The notes under the pieces are model-generated. The model was not told the DNA's origin. It ran no database searches and saw only the letters and a list, made by a program, of their open reading frames with translations. The position numbers and the translations under genes were made by a program. Positions 1 to 10,530 of a stretch of 64,000 nucleotides of DNA are shown here, in pieces. Positions within the stretch are counted from its first letter, which is position 1; each line of letters starts with the position of its first letter. Origin of the DNA: Sciurus carolinensis (lineage: Eukaryota > Chordata > Mammalia > Rodentia > Sciuridae); NCBI RefSeq assembly GCF_902686445.1, contig NC_062217.1:174595598-174659597 (forward strand). The letters are read 5' to 3'.

Positions 1-1339
1 GTCCTGTGTGAGTGGCTGCACGGGAAGATCGTGAGCCTGGATCTGCTTGCAGACTCCCCCAGATGTTGCGGACACCAAATGGCAGTCGCAACTTGCTCAT
101 ACAATTTTTTCTCTCTGTGATAAAGTGTCTTTTCTGGCCACGTAGCCCTTAGGCTCGTGCATTTGGAAGACCTGAATCCTGCCTTATCTTTTTGTGAATT
201 GAGACACGGGGCTCATTGCTGGCTTGTGTAGCAGAGACCTGTTCTCCACATTTTGGACACGTGGGGACAGATGGCAGTGACGATGCCCTTACAGGCTCAC
301 TGCATCCTGAGGCGGGGTCCTGCCCTGGGGGTCCTGCCTTGGGGGCTGCGTAACATGGTGACCTGGGAAGGTGCACACATGCTCTTTCCTGCTGCGAAGG
401 CTTCTGGGACCAGAACACCCGTGTGAACAGAATCCTACTAAAACACTCATCCAAGAACAAAGTGATGATTATATTTATACATTTGCTTCTAGATAAAACA
501 GAATTGATCAAAGATCTAGCGTTTAACCACTACAGTAGTTCTCAATTTTGCAAAAGTACATTCTAAGCTTCCTCAAACAAGAAGCCAGGGGACTAAGCCG
601 TTTCCATCCTGAATAAACTGTGTCTAACCCCAGGCAGCTCAGCTGCTGTTTAACCACCTCTGTTTAACGGGTCCCCCTTCAGTGTGAGAGATTAAGGTCT
701 GTGTCGGAGAACAGCAGCACTTAAGCTCTGCACACCCACGTCTGTGCCGCCCAGCTCCCGAGCACCCAGACTCTGCCGCTTCCGTGCTCATGAACTCACC
801 CGGAGGGGAGTGGGGGATGTCCCCAGCCCATCATCCAGGGCTTCGCACCTCATGTTCCATTTCAGTTTGTGCTTATTAGACACCTGCGTGTGCCAGGGAC
901 CCTCGGGGACCAGAGACACAGTTATGGTCTATGCTACTTCTCTCAGGGTGGTCTGTGGGGCTTCCTCGTCCTCTCAGTCGGTCTTTCAGGCTCCCCAGGG
1001 AGCGTGGTGCGCAAGGGGCATCTGCCCTCCTCCTTCCCTCCTGCCAGGGAGAGGAGCCTCCAGGGCACGCCACCGTTCCTCAGGTGCTCCGCTCTGGCCC
1101 TCGGCCAACAGTGCTGCTGTGCGTGTTTGTGTGCCCGTGAGAGTTGCAGTCTGCTGGTCACATGGTGACTCTGTCCAGCATCTTGAGGAAGTGCCAAATC
1201 GTTTTCCAAAGCAGCGGTGACAGTCCACATGGCCACCGGTGACAGCCGAGGGCTCTGGTCTCTTCCCATCCTCCCAGGGCTGTGGCTCCCAGGCTTTCCT
1301 CTGTAGCACTCTGGGTGGGATGGAGTGCTGTACGTCGAG
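1..1339. other. Unique sequence, no gene recognised
   Basis: I see no recognisable gene, RNA or repeat. The open frames are short, overlap on both strands, and show no domain or family resemblance. The part after about 720 is moderately GC-rich, while 430-640 is AT-richer. This is best read as intergenic or intronic DNA. Confidence 0.5.
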
Positions 1340-2335
1340 GTTTGGATTTGCACTTTCATAGAGACGAATGTTGTTCAGAAACTTTTAATTGCTTATTTGC
1401 CATTTCCTTGTCTGGTTTGGAAAATATTTATTCAGATTATGAGCCCATTTTTAAATTGTGTTATTCTTTTCTTATAATTGGATTGTAAGAGCTCTTTACA
1501 TATTCTGCCTATAGATCTTTTATCAGAGGTGTAATTTACAAATTCCCATTTCATGAGTTGTCATTTCACTTTCCTGAAGGTATAATCTTCAGAATTTTTA
1601 AATTTTGATAAAGTCCAGTTTGTTCATTTATCTTTAGGTGCGTGTGGTCTGGGTCTCTAGCATTCTACACAGATTTTATAGGAAACGATTTTTCAGCTTC
1701 TGCAAATTGAACAAACAGAAGCAAAAACCAAACTGCTGAACCTTGGCAGAGCCTCCTCAGTGCACAGCCCAGCCATGGGGTAGTGCACTCTGACAACCGT
1801 CAGTCTTCCCACAGTGACGTAACGTGTCTCTCCACTTCCCAAGACCTCTGGTTTACTTCAGTGATATTTTACAGTTTTCAGAGTATAAGTATGAACATCT
1901 TTTTATGAAATTTATTTCTGTAAGCATTTTATTGTTTTTAATGCTATTACAAATGGAATTGTTTTATTAAATTCATTTTAATTGCCTGATAATACTGATA
2001 AGAAATATGGGTTTTGTGTATTGATCTTACATCTGCAATGTTCTATTAGATTTTAATTGTGAATTCCTTGAATTTTCAATAGCCATCATCTTATATGCTA
2101 TAAGGTTAGATTTTATTTCATTTCCAATATGGATGGGCTTTATTTCTTTTTTCTTACATCATTGCCCTGACTGGACATTCCAGTACCATAGATAGCTTAG
2201 AAGTGGCAGAAGCAGACACTCCTGACTTGTTCTTTACCTTAGGGGAAAACATTTAATATTTAAATTGATGTTAGCTGTAGGTATTATTTTGGTGGCCAGC
2301 ATCTGGATTTACTGAAATATGTTATATCTAATGTT
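1340..2335 (-). mobile_element. Old L1 ORF2 fragment, antisense
   Basis: Read on the minus strand this is a decayed piece of L1 ORF2. Recognisable landmarks of antisense L1 on the given strand are a stretch near 1,485-1,530 resembling the segment around the ORF2 C-terminal third (agctctttacatattctg, then a 'ttttatcagaggt' element). A second stretch at about 2,090-2,290 resembles the reverse transcriptase segment, including a counterpart of 'gatgttagctgt'. Many indels and substitutions mean no ORF survives. The divergence is clearly greater than in the L1s at 2,450-8,335, so it is older. The order of landmarks suggests one element with internal loss rather than two. Confidence 0.7.
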
Positions 2336-2463
2336 CACTTAAAAATCAGGCACAAATGAAGAGAAATAGAAATGATAAATAAAATGTATAATATGAAGAA
2401 CTCTATAAGTTTATGTATGTTATTCTTTCTTTTATTGATTTTTAATGTGTGCCTTGGCATGGA

Positions 2464-3102
2464 TCAGTTGTAATTTTGTATATTTGGTGTTCTGTAAGCC
2501 TCTTGTAGTTGATTTTCCATTTCATTCTTCAGGTTTGGGAAATTTTCTGATATTATTTTATTGAGCAAGTTGTTCATTCCTTTGGTTTGTATCTCTGTTC
2601 CTTCCTCAATCCCAGTAATTCTTAAATTTGGTCTTTTCATGATGTCCCATAGTTCTTGGAGGTTCTGTTCATGACTTCTTACCATCTTCTCTGGTCAACT
2701 TTATTTTCAAGATTAAATATTTTGTCTTCATTGTCTGAGGTTCTGTCTTCCAAGTGATCTAGTCTGCTGGTGATGCTTTCCATTGAGTTTTTTATTTGGT
2801 TTATTGTTTCCTTCCTTTGTTTCAAGGATTTCTGCTTTTTTTTTTTTTTTGAGAATCTCTATATCTTTGTTGAAATGATCTCTTGCTTCCTGCAGTTGCT
2901 CTTTCAACTGCTTATTGGAGTGATCATTCATAGCCTGCATTTGCTCTCTTATCTCATCCTTTGCTTCACAAATCATTTTAATTATGTATATTCTGAACTC
3001 CTTTTCTGACATTTCTTCTACCATGCTGTCATTGGATTCTATTATTATAGAATCTTGGTTAGTTTGGAACACTTTCTTCCCTTGCTTTTTCATGTTGTTC
3101 AT
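2464..3102 (-). pseudogene. L1 ORF1 (RNA-binding protein) pseudogene, truncated
   Basis: L1 ORF1 protein is an RNA-binding trimer with an N-terminal coiled coil and a central RRM domain. It packages L1 RNA for retrotransposition. Here the minus-strand frame starts with ATG at 3,102 and runs 124 codons. It is rich in Glu, Lys, Gln and Asn, as expected of the coiled coil, and ends at a stop near 2,728. A second frame from 2,685 to 2,464 continues with the linker and the start of the RRM (motif MKRPNLRITGIEEG, typical of L1 ORF1). The two parts lie in different frames, so at least one frameshift lies between 2,728 and 2,685. The C-terminal half of the RRM and the C-terminal domain are missing. 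A run of 15 T at 2,836-2,850 encodes consecutive lysines in the coiled coil. Confidence 0.8.
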
Positions 3103-4319
3103 GTATCTTCCCCTCTAGCAGTGCAGATCTGGGGTATTACAGTTTCCCCCCTATAGGCTTTTAGTGACCATGCAGGTTTCCAAAACCTCTTCTTTAAGGG
3201 GGAGATCAATATTAGCAGCACCCAGTTCAGACAATATGCAGCTCTAAACCAAATAGCCCTATGAAGACGTTAACAATATTGTCATAATAAACAGAGAAGA
3301 TGATTTCAATTATTATCTACAGTATAACAAATAGATTTGCAATAAGATCTGCAGTTTCTAATGGAGGACAAAGAGGATGGGGAGAGGTGTAGGATGTAAC
3401 TGTTAATTGGATAAGAAAAGTGTATATAGAAGTACTAGATTGTAGGATGAATGAAAGTGGAATCAAAAGAAGTTGGTGGTTAGCATGAGAAAAGGGAGAA
3501 AGAGACTCTGAGAAAACAAGTAAACAAAAGGAAAATAGAGCAAGAAGAGTAAAGAAATAAAAACTTAAAAAGTTTCAAAAAAGAAGAAAAAAATCTACAC
3601 TATAACAGTCATATACTATTCAAACCTCCCAGTCTTTGGTAGCCTGATGCATGAGAGGTACCTGACAATGAGCAGCAGGCATCTCAGGATGGGATTTGCC
3701 CCACCTAAAGTTGGCAGCTTCTGCTTCCAGGATTATCCAAGATGGCTACACTGCTTCCAAACATTTTGGCAAATGGGGAGCTGCAGAGCAGGGTGTGGAC
3801 ACTGAGTCCATGTAAGGTGCGGTCAATTGAGTACAGGAGTCCTGGAGGTGGGGCACAGTCGGGCTGGGGGTCCTGCAGGTCCTGGCTGTTGTCCCAAAAT
3901 GGCGACAGCTACCTGTAACCAAACCTGCGGTACTGTGACAGTGGACTTCCAGGCAACAGCAGGCAGCTGGTGATCCGCTGGCAGTCTGTGGGCAGTCTGT
4001 AGGCAACCAGTGGATGATCAGCAGGTGGGCCTCAAGCGGTAGGTGATGAGTAGGTGAAAGGCAGGTGATGAGCAGGCAAGAAGCAGGCAAACGGGCAAAT
4101 GGCAGATGATAGGCAGCAGTCAGTGAGCAATCTGCACTCAAAAAGTAGTTGATATGCTGGCGGACAGTGGGTGATCAAGGTGGACAAATGGGGTAAACAG
4201 CAGGGGATTGATGAGCAGTAAAGACTGCCTCACGGAGAAACAGATTTTCCTCTGCTTGAAACCCGAGTTACAGAGCGACGGAACGCGGCCTCCCTCTAGT
4301 CCACCATCTTGGATCTCCT
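3103..4319 (-). promoter_or_regulatory. L1 5' UTR with internal promoter region
   Basis: This is the roughly 1.2-kb leader between the L1 start and the ORF1 ATG on the minus strand. L1 5' UTRs carry an internal RNA polymerase II promoter. The first bases contain a CCATCTT element at 4,304-4,310, matching the YY1 core found at the same place in other mammalian L1 promoters. A second YY1-like element (aaatggcg on the given strand) lies near 3,897-3,904. The segment 3,950-4,130 is built of short imperfect repeats around 'gcaggtgatgagcaggc'. Whether the promoter is active cannot be told from sequence. Confidence 0.6.
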
Positions 4320-4495
4320 CTCTACTGGATTTTTAAAATGTGTTTATTAGTGCCCTGTGGCTGCGCGTGGAGGGCGCTCATTCTGACATGATCTTAACTG
4401 TGTGTGATACCATTTGCTTCACTTCCCTGCCACCCTCCACCATGGCTGCCTCCCTCCCTTCCCGGCCCTTCCTCTATCTATTCACTGTTCATGGT

Positions 4496-5612
4496 GGTGT
4501 GGTCACGTGCCTACATGGCTTCACTGGTGTGGCATGGTCACGTGCCTACGTGGCTTCACTGGTGTGGCATGGTCACGTGCCTACGTGGCTTCACTGGAGT
4601 GGCATGGTCACGTGCCTACGTGGCTTCACTGGTGTGGCATGGTCACGTGCCTACGTGGCTTCACTGGAGTGGCATGGTCACGTGCCTACGTGGCTTCACT
4701 GGAGTGGCATGGTCACGTGCCTACGTGGCTTCACTGGAGTGGCATGGTCACGTGCCTACTTGGCTTCACTGGAGTGGCATGGTCACGTGCCTACTTGGCT
4801 TCACTGGAGTGGCATGGTCACGTGCCTACGTGGCTTCACTGGTGTGGCATGGTCACGGGCCTACGTGGCTTCACTGGAGTGGCATGGTCACGGGTCTACG
4901 TGGCTTCACTGGAGTGGCATGGTCACGGGCCTACGTGGCTTCACTGGAGTGGCATGGTCACGTGCCTACGTGGCTTCACTGGAGTGGCATGGTCACGGGC
5001 CTACGTGGCTTCACTGGAGTGGCATGGTCACGGGCCTACGTGGCTTCACTGGTGTGGCATGGTCACGTGCCTACTTGGCTTCACTGGAGTGGCATGGTCA
5101 CGGGCCTACGTGGCTTCACTGGAGTGGCATGGTCACGTGCCTACGTGGCTTCACTGGAGTGGCATGGTCACGGGCCTACGTGGCTTCACTGGAGTGGCAT
5201 GGTCACGTGCCTACGTGGCTTCACTGGTGTGGCATGGTCACGTGCCTACGTGGCTTCACTGGTGTGGCATGGTCACGTGCCTACTTGGCTTCACTGGTGT
5301 GGCATGGTCACGTGCCTACGTGGCTTCACTGGTGTGGCATGGTCACGTGCCTACTTGGCTTCACTGGTGTGGCATGGTCACGTGCCTACGTGGCTTCACT
5401 GGAGTGGCATGGTCACGTGCCTACGTGGCTTCACTGGTGTGGCATGGTCACGGGCCTACGTGGCTTCACTGGTGTGGCATGGTCACGTGCCTACGTGGCT
5501 TCACTGGTGTGGCATGGTCACGTGCCTACGTGACTTCACTGGTGTGGCATGGTCACGGGCCTACGTGGCTTCACTGGTGTGGCATGGTCACGGGCCTACT
5601 TGGCTTCCTTGT
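4496..5612. repeat. 35-bp minisatellite, about 32 units
   Basis: Thirty-two head-to-tail units of 35 bp start with ggcatggtcacgtgcctacg and end with a 'tggcttcactgg(a/t)gt' motif. Period was checked from successive starts at 4,531, 4,566, 4,601 and so on. Units differ almost only at three sites: CACGTG or CACGGG (22 and 10 units by my count), ctacG or ctacT, and ggAgt or ggTgt. The first and last units are partial or divergent. The array sits in the L1 3' UTR. Because 35 is not a multiple of three and the unit has no plus-strand stop, all three plus frames stay open for more than 1 kb and read the same 35-residue repeat in shifted phase. I do not call this a gene. Confidence 0.95.
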
Positions 5613-5739
5613 CCCACCTCATCCCACAGCTCCTCCTTCCCATCCCCTCCTCCTCCTTGGCTCCCTTCCTCTACTCCACTAATCTCTTTCCTATTTTCAT
5701 GGGACCCTCCCCTTTGTTCCCCTTACCTTGCTCTAGCTG

Positions 5740-8335
5740 CCACCCATGACAGAAATCGTCCCACCCGTGACATTCCAACTCTGGCTCACCTCACTTAGAA
5801 CAATGTTCTCCAGTTCCACCCATTTTACATTTTCATTCTTCTTTGTGGTGAGTGAAACTTCATTATGACTATGTACTACTTTTTCTTGATCCATTCATCT
5901 GGTGAAGGACACCTGGGCTGCTTCCATAACTTGGCTATTGTGAATTGCACTGCTATAGTCGCCAATGTGGCTATATCACTAGAGCATGTTGAAATATGCA
6001 TGTTGCATATTTTTTGAAATAAATATTGAGGATGGGATAGTAATATGGTGGTTCCATTCCTTGTTCTTTTGAGGAGTCTCCATACTACTTTCCAGGGTCA
6101 TTGTACTAATTTGCAGTTCAACCAACAATGTATGGGTATAGCTTTCCCCCTATCCCACCAGAATTTATTATTTGTCTTCTTTCTGTTTGCCATTCTGACT
6201 GGACTGAGATAAAATCTCAGTGTAGTTTTGATTTGCCTTTCCTTGATTGCCAGGGATGTTGATCATTTTTTTCACACATTTGTTCACCATTTGTATCTCT
6301 TCTTTCAAGAGGTGTCTGTTTAATTCTTTTTGCACATTCGTTGCTTGGGTTATTTGGGTTTTTGTTTATCTGTTTGGTGTTAAGCTTTTTGAGTTCTTTA
6401 TATATTCTGGATATTGATCCCCTGAGGAGCAGATGGCAAAGATCATCTGCCATCTGTAGTCTCTCTCCTCACTCTCTTGTTTCCTTTGCTGTGAGAAGCT
6501 TTTGAATTTCATGCCATACCACTATTGATTCTTAGTTTTGTTTATTTGTTTATTGTTATTTTGTTAATAATGTTGGTATCTGTGCCAGTGTGTTAGAATG
6601 TTGTGCTTAAATTTTCTTCTAACAGTTGCAGAGTTTCTGGTATAATTCCTAGGTCTTTGATCCACTTTAAGTTGACTTTTGTGCAGGGTGAGAAATAGGG
6701 ATCAATTTTCATTCTTCTATATATGGTTATCCAGTTTTCCCAGCACCATTTGTTAAGAAGGTTATCTTTACTCCAATCTGTTTTTCACACCTTTATGGAG
6801 GATCAGATGATTCTGTCTATGTGAGTTTGTCTCTGTGTCTTCCATTCTATTACACTGGTTTTCATGTCTGCTTGATGCCAACACAGCAATGTTTTTGTTA
6901 CTATAACTCTCTAGTATAATTTGACATCAGGTATTGTGCTGCCTCCAGCATTGTTCTTCTTGCTCAGCATTCCATTGGCTATTCCAGATCTTTTATTCTC
7001 CCATATGAATTGTAGGACTTTTTCTTTTTTTAGATTATGTCAAGAATGTCATTGGTATTTTGATGGGGATTGTATTGAATCTGTATATCACTTTTGGTTA
7101 CATGACCATTTTGAAAAAAAAGTTAATCCTGTCAATACAAGAACATGGGAGTTCTTTTCATCTTCTAAGTTCTTGAATTTCTTTCTTCAGTGTTGGATAG
7201 TTTTAATTGTAGAGACCTTTAATCATGCAATCAACAAATAAAGAGAAATTGACTTCTTCTTTTCCTATTTGTAAGTTTTTAATTTCCTTTTCTTATCTGA
7301 TTGATTTGGTGAGAGTCTCAAGAACCATGTTGAAAAGGAGTAGTGAGCATGGACATCCTTGTTTTATTCCTAACTGTAGAAGAAATGCTTTCCATTTTTC
7401 TTGGTTCAGTATAATGTTGGCTTTGTCACATGTAGCCATTGAGATAAATCCCTTCTATACCTAGTTTCTTCAGTGTTTTTAACATGAATGGTGCTGGATT
7501 TTGGTGAAGGGTCAATCTAATTCTTGTCCTTAATTCTATTTATGTGGTGAATTACATTTATTGATTTATGTAGGTTGAACCCAACTTGCATCCCTGTGAT
7601 GAAACCCACTTGATCATGGTGTGTAGTCTTTTTAACATGTTTTTGAATGTGGTTAACTAATATTATATTAAGGATTTTTGAGTCTATTCTCATCAGGGAT
7701 ATTGGTCTGTAGTTTTCTTTCCTTGATGTGTCTTTGGTTCTGGTATCAGAGTGATACTGCCTTTGTAGAATGAGTCTGACAGTGTTTCCCTTCTTTCTAT
7801 TTCATGCAGTAATCTGAGGAAGATTGGCATTAGTTCTTTTTAAAGGTCAGGTAGAACTCAAATGAGAATCCATTTGTTCCTGCACTTTTCTTTGTTGGAA
7901 GGTTTTAAATCATTGCTTCAATCTCATTACTTGATATTGCTGTGTTTAAGTTTTTCTATATCCTTTTGGTTTAATTTTGGTAGGTCATACATTTCTAGAA
8001 ATTTGTCAATATCATCTAGATTTTCCAGTGTATTGGGTATACATTTTCAAAATAGTTTCTAATGATTCTCTGCATTTTAGAAATGTCTGTAGTGATATCT
8101 CCTTTTTCATCTCTAATTTTGTTAATTTGGATCTTTGTGCTCTTTCTTTTGGTTAGTTTGGCTAAGTGTTTATCAAGCTTGCCTATCTTTTCAAACAATA
8201 AATTCTTTGTTCCATTGATTCTTTGTATTTCTTTAGTCTCAAATGTATTAATTTTGCTGTTACCTTAATTATTGCCTATCTTCTGATTTTGGAATTAGTT
8301 TGTTCTTGCTTTTATGTTTTTTAAATCATGTTGAG
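5740..8335 (-). pseudogene. L1 ORF2 (endonuclease/reverse transcriptase) pseudogene, C-terminal part
   Basis: ORF2 protein nicks target DNA and reverse-transcribes L1 RNA. Only about the last 2.6 kb of the usual 3.8-kb frame is present: part of the reverse transcriptase and the C-terminal region. The N-terminal endonuclease is absent. The frame is broken many times. The longest intact stretches on the minus strand are only about 60-80 codons, for example 6,453-6,217 and 8,198-8,016. The stop position near 5,740 is inferred from resemblance to the usual ORF2 end. It cannot encode a functional enzyme. Confidence 0.75.
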
Positions 8336-8850
8336 TATATTCTCTTCTATTCCTACTTTGTTGAGTATTTTCATCAAAATGGGTATTAAATTTCATTAAA
8401 TATTTTTAATACATGATTGAAATAATTATGTGGTTTTTGTTTTTTATTCTTTCTATATGGAGTATTACAGTGATTGATTGTTTATAATACATTAAACTAA
8501 CCTTAAATTCTAGAGATAAATTCCACTTAGTCATGGTATATAGTCTTTGCTATGGACTATTTTTGGGGTTTTATTTCTATTTTTAATTGACTATTTTTGC
8601 ATCATTGTCCATAAGGCATGTTACTCAGTATTTTTTATTTCTTGGCAAATGATTGTCAGGATAATATTGGCTTCAATAATGACTTGGGAAGTGGTTCCTA
8701 TTTTCTATTTTTTGGAAAAGTTTGTGAAGGATTGACAATTCCTCCTAATTGATTGACATAAATCAGCAGTGAGGTCATGTGGGCCTCTGCTTTTGTTTGT
8801 AGAAAGTTTTTAGCATGAATTCAATTGCTGGCCTTATTGTAAACGATCTT
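8336..8850 (-). mobile_element. Older L1 ORF2 fragment, antisense
   Basis: This repeats a segment already present in the neighbouring L1. The part near 8,395-8,530 corresponds to about 7,510-7,640, and the part near 8,695-8,820 (with 'agtttgtgaaggattg') corresponds to about 7,795-7,920. It is therefore a second copy of the same region of ORF2, in the same orientation but more diverged. No ORF survives. Confidence 0.7.
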
Positions 8851-9540
8851 CTCTTTCTTCCCTGGTGAGTCTCTCCAGTCTGTGCCCATCTGATTCACAT
8901 CTAGTCTGTGGCATACAGTTTTGAGTTTCCTTATCATCCCTTTTAGTAGGTCTGACAGGGTCCATTCCCGAGTCTCCTTGCTGGCACACTCAAAGCTGAG
9001 CTTCAGTGGAGCTCAACAGGAACAGAGAAGGTAGCCACAGAGGCAAGCGTGATTCGCATGACAGGCCTCGCTCTCTTCTTGAGACTCGGCGGTGGCCCCC
9101 ATGATGATTCTCCCCATTGTCCCCATTGCTCCTTCTGTCTCGTTTCTAATTGTCTGCAGCTAAATGGTTGCTTCATGGACAGGCTCCTTGCAGACTGCAG
9201 ACGGCAGAAGGTGAATGCTTCTCCTGGTGAGAGTCTGTTTCCGTGTTGGTCATGCCGCTCTGTTCCTTCATACCACACAGTAGTCCGTCATTTCAGGTAC
9301 ACTCGACCTCATTGAGAAACACTGAGACGTGTCACTTCTCCATTCCATGCTGCTGTGCGTGTCCTTGAGTGTGACTGGTGAACGCACATCTGAACTTCTG
9401 CGGAATGACATCTCAGTATGGGGGTTTGCAACCTGGTCAGGTATCGCCCCACCAGTGTCCCCAGCACCAGCTCCAAGTCCCAGGCCTGCCGCTCGGTTTT
9501 ATCAACAGTCCTCGCACTCAGGCTTCAGAGTCTGCAATCT
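8851..9540. other. Unassigned sequence between L1 fragments
   Basis: I recognise nothing here. The part at 9,000-9,330 is open on both strands but has no family resemblance and is probably unique sequence between insertions. Confidence 0.4.
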
Positions 9541-10530
9541 GAGGATAGTTTTCTTTTGGTTTTGCTCCTCTTCTTCTTTGATACTAATAATATTGAGACT
9601 CTCCTCACTTACCTGGGTCTTTGGATTTCTTTTTATATTAATTTTCTTGACATATTTTTGTCCATTTTTCTGTTGGATTGGTATTCTTTTATGAACAATC
9701 ATTATTTTGTATAAGTTATGGATTATATGCATTCTGTGTTGTTATATGTGCTGTAAAGACATTTTATATATCATTTCCTCCAATGCAAGCATTTTACAGT
9801 TATGACTTTAAACTTCCTGAAAGTTTTTCTTTGTCTTTGGGCTTTATTTTTAAAAAATCATTACTACTCCCAAATTATAATGGGATTCTACATTTTATAG
9901 CAAAAATTTTAAAGTTTCATTTTCATATTTGGCTCTTAAGTTCCCTGGAGTTTATCTTACCAATTGTCTCTGCACCATTAATTGAAGAGTCCTTTTTTTT
10001 TCCTTGTTAGTTTTCAAGTCCATCTTTTGGACCTCAGATGTGTACGTATGGTCTACATACCATTGTCAGCACCTTGTAATTTTAGTCCCTGCTACTGTAT
10101 AATGAGCCCTGATGGCTGATGGAGTGACAGGCTCACTCTTCTTTCTTTATTTTTAGTCACTGGGGCAGTTTTTGCTCACCTGAACTTGCATATGAACGTT
10201 TAGTATTAGTTTGCCCAGATTGGCATCTCTGCTATTAAAGCTAAGTTTTCTATTATTAAAAAGGAGCTCTAAATGTTTTTCAAAAACAGTTCTTTCTGTC
10301 AGGCTTGCCATAAGTACTGTGCTCTGTGTACTGCCATGTGGCATGATCTCTTCTGAAATTGTCCCTAATTGATGTTGCTGTGCCTGGGAGAGCTTTGAAT
10401 CTCTGTGTCTTATCTTGTATCTAGCAACCTCGGTGAACTCTCCAACTCATTTGCAAAATTTACCCACAGAAGGTCTTTTATCTGCTATGTTGACAATTTC
10501 GTTCCATTCTTTTCATGACTTACCACTTAA
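9541..10530 (-). mobile_element. Ancient L1 3' region, antisense
   Basis: This is strongly decayed L1 on the minus strand covering the ORF2 C-terminal region. On the given strand, 9,570-9,720 resembles the segment after the 'gatgttgagcat' landmark. The stretch 9,945-10,000 resembles the 'cagcaccatttattgaagag' segment, and 10,060-10,100 the 'cagtac..tgtagtataat' segment. Boundaries are loose, especially after 10,200. Confidence 0.55.

Larger units (their letters stand above)
2450..4319 (-). mobile_element. L1 5' half (5' UTR plus broken ORF1), antisense
   Basis: The element begins near 4,319 on the minus strand with an L1-type start, where the reverse complement reads gaggagatccaagatggtgg. 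It continues through a 5' UTR of about 1.2 kb into ORF1 at 3,102. ORF1 can be followed to about 2,464, after which resemblance is lost. ORF2 and the 3' UTR are absent. This is the reverse of the usual L1 pattern, in which the 5' end is missing, so the 3' part was probably removed by deletion or rearrangement after insertion. It abuts, head to tail, the 3' end of the L1 at 4,330-8,335. Confidence 0.8.
4330..8335 (-). mobile_element. Squirrel-type L1, ORF2 and 3' UTR, antisense, 5'-truncated
   Basis: On the minus strand this runs from within the reverse transcriptase region of ORF2 (8,335) through the ORF2 C-terminus (about 5,740) and a 3' UTR ending near 4,330. Landmarks on the given strand are the 'cagttttcccagcacc' segment at 6,732, the 'ttggctattgtgaattgc' segment at 5,931 and the 'gttctccagttccacccatt' segment at 5,805. 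The 3' UTR is recognisable on both sides of a 35-bp minisatellite that has expanded inside it. The element lacks the 5' UTR, ORF1, the endonuclease and the first part of the RT. The wording matches L1 copies I associate with ground squirrels. Confidence 0.8.

Noticed and set aside
4496..5612. CRISPR array
   Set aside because: Units are contiguous with no unique spacers, and the DNA is mammalian.
4340..5798. Three overlapping plus-strand frames of 397-464 codons as genes
   Set aside because: They are produced by the stop-free 35-bp tandem repeat. All three frames encode the same repeat, and flanks are L1 3' UTR.
6217..6453. 78-codon minus-strand frame as a small gene
   Set aside because: It is a surviving stretch of L1 ORF2.
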